A stretch of DNA of 64,000 nucleotides from Streptomyces griseocarneus (GTDB lineage Bacteria; Actinomycetota; Actinomycetes; Streptomycetales; Streptomycetaceae). The stretch covers positions 1 through 64,000 of the forward strand of contig PENC01000012.1 of the NCBI GenBank assembly GCA_003674045.1, given 5' to 3'. The notes under the pieces were generated by a model. It was given only the letters and a program-made list of their open reading frames with translations. It searched no databases and had not been told where the DNA came from. The translations under genes and the position numbers were made by a program. Of the stretch, positions 58,037 through 64,000 are shown one piece after another. Position 1 is the stretch's first letter. Each line of letters opens with the position of its first letter.

Positions 58037-59059
58037 GCCAAGGTGACGCGGGACGATGTGGCGAGACTGGCGGGGACGTCGACCGCGGTGGTCAGCTACG
58101 TCATCAACAACGGGCCGAGGCCGGTGGCCCCGGCCACGCGCGAGCGTGTCCTGGCCGCGATCAAGGAGCTCGGATACCGGCCGGACCGCGTCGCCCAGGC
58201 GATGGCGTCCCGCCGTACGGACCTCATAGGCCTGATCGTCCCGGACGCGCGGCAGCCCTTCTTCGCCGAGATGGCGCACGCCGTGGAACAGGCCGCCGCC
58301 GAGCGCGGGAAGATGGTCCTCGTCGGGAACTCCGACTACCTCGATGAGCGCGAAGTGCACTATTTGCGCGCTTTCTTGGGGATGCGGGTCTCCGGCCTGA
58401 TCCTGATCAGCCAGGGCCCGAGCGAGCACGCGGCCGCCGAGATCGACGCCTGGGACGCCCGGGTCGTGCTGATGCACCGGCGCCCCGACGCGATCGACGA
58501 CGTGGCCGTCGTGACGGACGACATCGGCGGCGCCCAGCTCGCCACCCGGCACCTGCTGGAGCACGGCCACCCCTATGTGGCCTGCCTCGGCGGCACCGAG
58601 GAGACCCCCACCGTCGGCGATCCCGTCACCGACCACGTCGAGGGCTGGCGGCGCGCCATGCGCGAGGCCGGGAAGTCGCTGGAGGGCCGCCTCTTCCAGG
58701 CGCCCTACAACCGCTACGACGCCTACAAGGTCGCCCTGGACCTCCTCGCCGGCCCGGACCGGCCCCCGGCGCTCCTCTGTGCCACCGACGACCAGGCGAT
58801 CGGCGTCCTGCGCGCGGCCCGCGAGCTCGGCATCGACGTCCCGCGGGAGCTGGCGGTGGCGGGTTTCGACGACGTCAAGGAAGCGGCCCTCACGGACCCG
58901 CCCCTCACCACGGTCGCGTCCGACCGCACCGCCATGGCCCGCTCCGCGGTCGACCTCGTCCTCGACGACGGCCTCCGCTTCGCCGGCTCCCGCCGGGAGC
59001 GGCTGAAACTCTTCCCTTCGGCCCTGGTGATCCGCCGCTCGTGCGGCTGCGGCGGCTGA
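58034..59059 (+). CDS. LacI-family transcriptional regulator
   Basis: A 341-aa LacI-type regulator: helix-turn-helix with hinge (TRDDVARLAGTSTAVVSYVI, RERVLAAIKELGYRPDRVAQ) then a periplasmic-binding-protein-like sensor domain (DLIGLIVPDARQPFFAEMAH, LLCATDDQAIGVLRAARELG). The protein ends RRSCGCGG, a Cys-rich tail found in many family members. GTG 58034 matches the family start and a leaderless promoter; GTG 58010, overlapping the glnR end, would add eight residues. Effector and targets unknown. Confidence 0.9.
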   Translation: MAKVTRDDVARLAGTSTAVVSYVINNGPRPVAPATRERVLAAIKELGYRPDRVAQAMASRRTDLIGLIVPDARQPFFAEMAHAVEQAAAERGKMVLVGNSDYLDEREVHYLRAFLGMRVSGLILISQGPSEHAAAEIDAWDARVVLMHRRPDAIDDVAVVTDDIGGAQLATRHLLEHGHPYVACLGGTEETPTVGDPVTDHVEGWRRAMREAGKSLEGRLFQAPYNRYDAYKVALDLLAGPDRPPALLCATDDQAIGVLRAARELGIDVPRELAVAGFDDVKEAALTDPPLTTVASDRTAMARSAVDLVLDDGLRFAGSRRERLKLFPSALVIRRSCGCGG

Positions 59060-59078
59060 CCCCGGAGCCGGGGCGGGG

Positions 59079-59167
59079 GCGCCCCGCAAGGGGCGCGGGG
59101 AACTGCGCGACCAGCCACAACGGACCCGCAGGCGCGTGCGGAGCGCAAGTGGCACCCCAATAGGCGC
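59079..59167. repeat. Dispersed 3'-end repeat, copy 6
   Basis: GCGCCCC-GCAA-GGGGCGC hairpin, CGGGGAACTGCGCGACCAGCC, then ACCCGCAGGCGCGTGCGGAG and GCACCCCAATAGGCGC. One of the cleanest copies; between convergent lacI-type and esterase genes. Confidence 0.9.
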
Positions 59168-59177
59168 ACCCGGCCCC

Positions 59178-60647
59178 CTACGGAAGCGGCGTGTCGTCCG
59201 GGCGTATGGACGGCGTGGTGTCCACGTGGAGGAGCAGGCGGTCCTCCACGTACGGGGGCCAGCCCGGGTCGCCGGTGGTGGCGAAGTCCACCCAGGCGTT
59301 GTGGAGGTGGTCGGCTATCGACTGCGGCGGGTGCTCGCCCGCGAGGCCCTGGGGGCCGGTCGCGGTGGGGAGGGTGTCGAAGACGAAGGGGAGCTCCAGG
59401 CCGTGGCAGGCGCCGAGGCGGCCGCCGCAGGCGGGGGAGCGCCAGGCGAACTCGTACAGGTGGGTGCGGCCCGCGTGGCCGGTGGCGAGGCGTCGGGCGG
59501 GTATGCGGAAGGCCAGGTCGGTCAGGGCCTCGACCAGCACGGCGCCGGGGTGGCGGCCGTCCGTGCCCAGTCCGTGGTTGTCGAGGACCGCTGCCGCGTC
59601 CGGGTGGTACGCGGACAGCTGGGTGACGGCCGACTGGTCGTCGAGGGAGTCGACGGCGCCGGAGGCCACGTAGAGGTTCATCTCCTCGCGGCAGGTGCCG
59701 ACGATCACGTCGATGCCGGCGCCCGCGCCGCGCGCGATCGCGGTGCCGGGGTGCCTGGGCAGGACCTCGTCGCAGGCGACGGGCAGGAACGGGGTGATGC
59801 CGTAGGCCGGTTCGTGGCCGGAGGGGTCGCGGAGGTCGGGGCAGTTGCCCGGGAGCTGGAGGGCCTGCTGGGCGGCGATGAGCTCCTCGGCGGTCGTGGA
59901 GCGGAAGCCGTCGACATCGGCGGGGATGCCCAGCGCCTTGGCCAGGTGTTTCGTGAGCAGCGCCGCCTGGGCCTCCGGCCGGACCATCTCGGTGTGCCCG
60001 CTCTCGATGATCGCGCGGTGGAAGAGCCCCGCGGCGAGCGGGGAGCCCAGCAGGCACGAGATGCTCATGGCCCCGGCCGACTCGCCGAAGACAGTGACCT
60101 TGTCCGGGTCGCCGCCGAACGCGGCGGCGTTGGCGCGTACCCAGCGCAGGGCCGCTATCTGGTCGCGCAGGCCGATGTTCGTCTCGCCGCCGGGGACGGG
60201 CAGGAAACCCTCTATGCCGACACGGTAGTTGATCGTCACCAGGACGACGCCCGACCGGGCGAACCGCGTCCCGTCGTATGTCGGCGCCGAGCCCGTACCG
60301 GCGAGGAAGCCGCCGCCGTGGATGAAGACCATGACGGGCAGGCCCGTGGTGCCGGTGTCGGGCGACCAGACGTCGACGGTCAGATACTCCGGGCCGGGGA
60401 CCCAGCCCGTGCCCATGATCGGCGCGATGTCCAGCCCGGGGACGAGTCGCCTGGAGCCCTGTGGGGCGGTCGGGCCGGGCCGGGTGGCGTCCCGAATCCC
60501 CTCCCAGGCCGGCGCCGGTGCGGGGGCGGCGAAGCGGAGCGCGCCGACGGGGGCCGCGGCGTACGGGATCGCGCGGAAGCGGGTGACCTTGTCGGCCTCC
60601 TCGCCGCGGACGCGACCGGAGGTGGTGGTGACGACTGGCGCGCTCAT
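59178..60647 (-). CDS. Type-B carboxylesterase/lipase
   Basis: A 489-aa alpha/beta-hydrolase of the carboxylesterase/cholinesterase family that cleaves carboxylic esters. The oxyanion motif is FIHGGGFLAGTG, the nucleophile elbow is TVFGESAGAMS with the catalytic Ser, and the C-terminal His lies in GACHGLELPFVF. There is no signal peptide, so it is probably cytoplasmic. ATG 60647 (MSAPVVTTTSG) is the family start. It is followed by repeat copy 6 and divergent from a methyltransferase gene. Confidence 0.92.
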   Translation of the reverse strand: MSAPVVTTTSGRVRGEEADKVTRFRAIPYAAAPVGALRFAAPAPAPAWEGIRDATRPGPTAPQGSRRLVPGLDIAPIMGTGWVPGPEYLTVDVWSPDTGTTGLPVMVFIHGGGFLAGTGSAPTYDGTRFARSGVVLVTINYRVGIEGFLPVPGGETNIGLRDQIAALRWVRANAAAFGGDPDKVTVFGESAGAMSISCLLGSPLAAGLFHRAIIESGHTEMVRPEAQAALLTKHLAKALGIPADVDGFRSTTAEELIAAQQALQLPGNCPDLRDPSGHEPAYGITPFLPVACDEVLPRHPGTAIARGAGAGIDVIVGTCREEMNLYVASGAVDSLDDQSAVTQLSAYHPDAAAVLDNHGLGTDGRHPGAVLVEALTDLAFRIPARRLATGHAGRTHLYEFAWRSPACGGRLGACHGLELPFVFDTLPTATGPQGLAGEHPPQSIADHLHNAWVDFATTGDPGWPPYVEDRLLLHVDTTPSIRPDDTPLP

Positions 60648-60946
60648 GCGGGCGTCCTTCCGTTCTTCCGGGCTCGGGCGACTTCCGGGCTCAGGCAGGG
60701 AGTGGGCGTCGTGGACGAGTGCCCTGGACGCGCGCCGTGGACCGGCGCCACGTGCAGGCGTTCGGGTGCTGATCTCCAGCCTGTACGCGCCGGGGTCCTT
60801 CGGCAAGAGCATCCAATTCGAGCTGTGGATAACCTGGTTGGAGCCGTCGTCTTGGCCGGTTTGTCCCTGTGCCTGTGGGTGTTCTGGTGGTGAGGGTGGA
60901 GCCGGAGGGACTGATGGGTCCGCAGAGGAGCGAGTGAGGGAGCCGT
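60648..60946. other. Divergent promoter region, esterase / methyltransferase
   Basis: 299 bases. It contains one E. coli-type DnaA-box 9-mer, TGTGGATAA (60824-60832). No gene, repeat or known operator is evident otherwise. Confidence 0.4.
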
Positions 60947-61801
60947 ATGCAGCACGACGTCACCGCCACACCGGGCAACAACGAGGACGCGACGCGTCGC
61001 TACTACGAATCGGGCGATGTCGACGCCTTCTACGACACGGTGTGGGGCGGCGAGGACATCCACACCGGCATCTACACCGACGCGAACGAGCCGATCGCGG
61101 ACGCGTCGCGGCGCACCGTCGACCGGCTGGCCGACCGCTTCGAGGGCATCCTCGCGCCCGGGGCGTCCGTGCTCGACCTCGGCTCGGGGTACGGGGGCAC
61201 CGCCCGCCATCTCGCGTCCCGCTTCGGCTGCCGCGTCGTCGCGCTGAACCTGAGCGCGGCACAGAACGAACGGCACCGGCGCACGAACGCGGAACGGGGA
61301 CTGGGCGAACAGATCGAAGTCGTCACCGGATCGTTCCATGAAGTCCCTTTCGAAGACGGGACATTCGACGCCGTGTGCTCGCTGGAGGCTCTCTGTCACA
61401 GCGACGACCGGGCAAAGGCGCTGGGAGAAGCGGTCCGGGTGCTGAAGCCGGGCGGGGCGCTGGCCTTCACGGACATCATGGCCGCGGAGGGCGTGCCGGA
61501 AGACGTGCTGCATCCGGCGGTTTCCCGGCTCGGGATGCCGGCGCTGGCGACGCCGTCCTTCTACCTGCGACGGCTCGGGGAACTCGGCCTCGACGCCATC
61601 GAATTCGACGAGCACAGTGGAGAATTGATCACGCACTATGTGCGACTGACGGAGGAGACGACCCGGCGGGAGAAGGAGCTGTACGAGGTCATCAGCCCGG
61701 GGTACGTGGACGGTTTGCTGAAGAACTTGCCGCTGTGGACGGCGGCGGCGCGGGCGTCGCAGCTCCGGTGGGGGATCGTGAGTGGGCGACGCCCGGTGTA
61801 A
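60947..61801 (+). CDS. SAM-dependent methyltransferase, sarcosine/dimethylglycine N-methyltransferase-like
   Basis: A 284-aa class I methyltransferase. SAM motif I is VLDLGSGYGGTARHLA, and the N-terminal block YDTVWGGEDIHTGIYTDANE is typical of glycine/sarcosine/dimethylglycine N-methyltransferases that make the osmolyte glycine betaine. Later motifs are FDAVCSLEALCHSDD and LKPGGALAFTDIM. ATG 60947 follows GAGGGAGCC. Betaine synthesis is suggested by similarity; a natural-product N-methyltransferase is the alternative. No glycine methyltransferase partner adjoins. Confidence 0.85.
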   Translation: MQHDVTATPGNNEDATRRYYESGDVDAFYDTVWGGEDIHTGIYTDANEPIADASRRTVDRLADRFEGILAPGASVLDLGSGYGGTARHLASRFGCRVVALNLSAAQNERHRRTNAERGLGEQIEVVTGSFHEVPFEDGTFDAVCSLEALCHSDDRAKALGEAVRVLKPGGALAFTDIMAAEGVPEDVLHPAVSRLGMPALATPSFYLRRLGELGLDAIEFDEHSGELITHYVRLTEETTRREKELYEVISPGYVDGLLKNLPLWTAAARASQLRWGIVSGRRPV

Positions 61802-61811
61802 GTGCCGGGGT

Positions 61812-61901
61812 GCGCCTAATGGGGTGCGTCTTGCGCTTCGCGTGCGGCTGCGGGTCGCGTCGTGGCTGGTCGCGAAGTTCCCCGCGCCCCTTCGGGGGCG
61901 C
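61812..61901. repeat. Dispersed 3'-end repeat, copy 7 (opposite orientation)
   Basis: GCGCCTAATGGGGTGC at the left, TGCGGGTCGCGTCGTGGCTG and GTCGCGAAGTTCC inside, and the hairpin GCGCCCC-TTC-GGGGGCGC at the right. It begins 11 bases past the methyltransferase stop. Confidence 0.88.
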
Positions 61902-61955
61902 TGCCGTGTGGGAGAGTGCCTGCCGGAAATGGTTGGTGCTCTCCTGGGGGAACGC

Positions 61956-62864
61956 GTGAACAGAGCCAAGGTCGCCGTGGTCAGCAGTGGGATCGGGGTC
62001 GAGCACGACGGTGATTTGCCGTTCGTCGTCGAGGCGCTTCGCGCTTACGACATGGACGCGGAGATCGCGATCTGGGATGACGGGGCCGTCGCGTGGGAGC
62101 GGTTCGATCTCGCCGTCATCCGGTCGGCGTGGGATTACGTGCTGCGTCCCGGTGAATTCCTTGCCTGGGCCGAAGCGACCGCCCGTGTGACCAGGCTGTG
62201 GAATCCCGCTCCCGTCGTGCGGTGGAACAGCGACAAGCGGTATCTGGTGGAACTCGCCCGGCACGGAGTTCCCGTCGTGCCGACGCGGGTCGTCGAGCCC
62301 GGCCAGGAGTGCGGTGCGGCGGATTTCGCCGCGGCGGGCGGTGTCGTGGTCAAGCCCACTGTTTCCGGGGGAGCCCGCGACACCGCGCGTTACGAGCCCG
62401 GCCGGGATGCCGACGCGTTGCGGCACGCGCGCATGCTGCTCGGCGAGGGGCGTGCGGTGATCGTGCAGCCGTACCTCCGGCGCGTCGAGGAAGGGGAACG
62501 TGCGCTGATCTTCTTCTCCGGGGAATTCAGCCACGCGATCCTGAAAGGTCCGGTGCTGACCGAGGCAGGGGTGATCGACAACTCCCGGGACGCGCATCCG
62601 GGCGTCACGCAGTACCGTCCGGCGGAGGCGGAGATACGTACCGCTCGGGCCGCCCTGGCGGCGGTTCCGGGTGGGGACGCGTTGCTCTTCGCCCGGGTGG
62701 ACCTGGCCCTGGACGACGCCGGGAATCCGGTGGTCATGGAGGTGGAGCTCATCGAGCCCAATCTGTTTCTCCAGTCCGATCCCCGAGCCGCGCGGCGATT
62801 CGCCGAATGCGTCGGGGCTCAGAGGACCGGATCGTCCTCCATTTCCATGGTGCCCTTGGGGTAG
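61956..62864 (+). CDS. ATP-grasp domain protein
   Basis: A 302-aa ATP-grasp enzyme, similar in order to glutathione-synthetase-like ligases. Blocks are NSDKRYLVELARHGVPVVPT, GGVVVKPTVSGGARDTARYE, AVIVQPYLRRVEEGERALIFF and the metal site DAGNPVVMEVELIEPNLFL. It would ligate a carboxylate to an amine with ATP. GTG 61956 follows GGGGGAA. Its last 46 bases overlap the convergent Rieske gene. Codons look slightly less GC-biased than neighbours. Confidence 0.87.
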   Translation: MNRAKVAVVSSGIGVEHDGDLPFVVEALRAYDMDAEIAIWDDGAVAWERFDLAVIRSAWDYVLRPGEFLAWAEATARVTRLWNPAPVVRWNSDKRYLVELARHGVPVVPTRVVEPGQECGAADFAAAGGVVVKPTVSGGARDTARYEPGRDADALRHARMLLGEGRAVIVQPYLRRVEEGERALIFFSGEFSHAILKGPVLTEAGVIDNSRDAHPGVTQYRPAEAEIRTARAALAAVPGGDALLFARVDLALDDAGNPVVMEVELIEPNLFLQSDPRAARRFAECVGAQRTGSSSISMVPLG

Positions 62865-63850
62865 AACTGCCGGGCCCAGCGGCGGTACGCGCCGATGGGC
62901 GCGTCGGTGGCGGTGAGTTTCGGCTCGGGCACGTACGCCTTGTGGTGCAGGACGGGCAGCATCGCCCGGGCGTCGTACACATGCCAGCGGTTCGCGCTGA
63001 AACTCAGTGCCTTTTCCAGGACGCGGCGTACGGGCAGCGGAAGGCGCGGCGCGAGGTCGGTGACGACGCTCGCCGCCGCCCGGTACTGCAGACGGCCCGA
63101 GGCGACCGGCGTGGCCAGCAGCCATTGGGCGACCCGCAGGCGGGGCAGGTCGATGAGGAAGAGCGCGCCCCCGAGGCCCAGGAATTTCACCTCGACCTCC
63201 TGGACCGTGGAAATACGCGAGAGCTCACGCCCGATGCGGTAGGTCACCGAGCCGAACGGACCGACCGCTTTCGGGGGCGACAGTGTCTCGACGGAGCTGA
63301 GGCCGTGCAGTTCGACCAGGCGCCGGTGGTCGATGACCGTTTCCATCACGTCCTGCGGGTGGCCGGCCAGCTCTTTTCCGTGCACCGTGCGCGGGTGCGT
63401 GGCCTCCGGCAGCTCCGGCAGTTCCCATGTCGGACGGGAGCCGTCCACGGAATGCCACACCCATACGATTCCGTACTGCTCGCGCGACGGCAGCAGTTCC
63501 AGCGCGGCGCGAGGTGGCGCGCCGTACGGGGTACGGGCACAGGCACCGTCGGCGCCGAACGCGAAACGGTGCAGCGGACACACCAGGAATTCCCCGTCCA
63601 CGGTGCCGCCCGCACCCAGGTGGGCACCCAGGTGCGGGCAATGGGGACGGGTCACCCGGAGCATGCCGGACACCGTCCGGTACACCACCACATCGGAGCC
63701 GAAGAATCGGCACGTGCGGAGCGCTCCCGGTTTCCAGTCCCGGGAAAGGCCCACGCAGAACCAGCCCGACGGGTACGGGAGAGTCGGCCGCTCGAGATAC
63801 TCGTCGGCGGCCAGTGCCACGTATGGGGATTTGTACCTGCTCACTCGCAC
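62819..63850 (-). CDS. Rieske [2Fe-2S] oxygenase-like protein
   Basis: A 343-aa protein resembling the alpha subunit of KshA/natural-product Rieske oxygenases. The cluster motif is CPHLGAHLG then VCPLHRFAFG (about residues 71-97), complete with two Cys and two His. The mononuclear iron motif reads ETVIDHRRLVELHG: Asp and the second His are present, but the position of the first His in D-x-x-H-x4-H is Arg, although a His directly follows the Asp. GTG 63850 or GTG 63844 may start it. Catalytic competence is uncertain; substrate unknown. Confidence 0.85.
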   Translation of the reverse strand: MRVSRYKSPYVALAADEYLERPTLPYPSGWFCVGLSRDWKPGALRTCRFFGSDVVVYRTVSGMLRVTRPHCPHLGAHLGAGGTVDGEFLVCPLHRFAFGADGACARTPYGAPPRAALELLPSREQYGIVWVWHSVDGSRPTWELPELPEATHPRTVHGKELAGHPQDVMETVIDHRRLVELHGLSSVETLSPPKAVGPFGSVTYRIGRELSRISTVQEVEVKFLGLGGALFLIDLPRLRVAQWLLATPVASGRLQYRAAASVVTDLAPRLPLPVRRVLEKALSFSANRWHVYDARAMLPVLHHKAYVPEPKLTATDAPIGAYRRWARQFYPKGTMEMEDDPVL

Positions 63851-64000
63851 GACGGGATCACCTTCGGTGGAAGCGGCCTCCTTTGATGATCACCGTGGTG
63901 CGGTTCGTGTCCTTCGGCAACCGCTCGCGTCCGGACGGGTGAGTGCGGCGGTGTTATGGGCGGAGGGGGCACCCGAATGGCCGCGCCTTTTTCAGGGTCG
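63851..64000. other. Right-edge intergenic sequence
   Basis: 150 bases upstream of the Rieske gene to the window end. It should contain that gene's promoter. No gene, repeat or operator could be supported. Confidence 0.4.

Noticed and set aside
60824..60832. DnaA-box-like TGTGGATAA
   Set aside because: A single site without clustering or other origin features; kept only as a note.
1..64000. Integrated mobile element or prophage around the T4SS-like genes
   Set aside because: No integrase, transposase, relaxase, tRNA or flanking direct repeats were seen, and base composition does not change at the edges.

Overview
The window reads as core chromosome of a Streptomyces (very high GC, third-position G/C codon use, GTG/TTG starts, 4-base ATGA/GTGA gene overlaps, and recognisable glnR, nur, rsiG, csoR and a PHO-box-controlled pst operon). 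It opens with a 5S rRNA gene and its terminator, so an rRNA operon ends at the left edge. I see no integrase, transposase, phage genes, tRNA or CRISPR array.

Layout. 0.2-1.8 kb: a D-2-hydroxyacid dehydrogenase and a GNAT acetyltransferase. 1.8-9.2 kb (minus strand): a six-gene set resembling the membrane and ATPase core of a type IV secretion (conjugation) machine. It is followed on the plus strand by a Ser/Thr kinase, a DUF397 protein and a two-domain (SLT + NlpC/P60) wall hydrolase. 12.4-14.6 kb: PAP2 phosphatase, lipoprotein and small proteins. 14.6-22.5 kb: copper sensor csoR with its operator, a DUF47-Pit low-affinity phosphate system, the convergent pstSCAB operon with four PHO-box repeats, and a second NlpC/P60 hydrolase. 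22.9-31.2 kb: SpoIIE-type phosphatase, an XRE-HbhA-like-DUF2516 group with a perfect palindromic operator, AraC/GlxA regulators, an imine-reductase-like gene coupled to an interrupted (TAG) maleylpyruvate-isomerase-like gene, and an ECF sigma factor divergent from an Old-Yellow-Enzyme homologue. 32.4-36.1 kb: an array of GGCGCC-centred palindromes before a HicB/RHH-like regulator, then DUF4097 and a DrrAB-type ABC exporter. 36-42 kb: methyltransferase, ATP-grasp, Eis-like acetyltransferase, a SoxR-box-controlled FMN reductase, HxlR, rsiG and dtd. 42-47.6 kb: ygfZ, nur and a BtuCDF-type B12 importer behind a cobalamin riboswitch. 47.7-52.6 kb: sulfur genes (DsrE, DUF1416, sseA with a Cys-containing leader peptide, MoaD/ThiS). 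52.7-59 kb: heterodimeric ABC exporter, glnR with an overlapping upstream ORF, and a LacI regulator. 59-64 kb: carboxylesterase, a glycine-betaine-type methyltransferase, an ATP-grasp enzyme and a Rieske oxygenase-like protein.

Themes. Many genes serve metal, phosphate, nitrogen and sulfur homeostasis, each with a visible local control site (CsoR, PhoP, SoxR, B12 riboswitch, Cys leader). A dispersed palindromic repeat of about 90-140 bp occurs seven times, always at gene 3' ends, and a second class of short GGGGGC/GCCCCC hairpins marks further gene ends. The strongest candidates for new biology are the chromosomal T4SS-like locus without a visible relaxase, the GGCGCC palindrome array, the nur-B12 importer unit, and the gene 3'-end repeat family.
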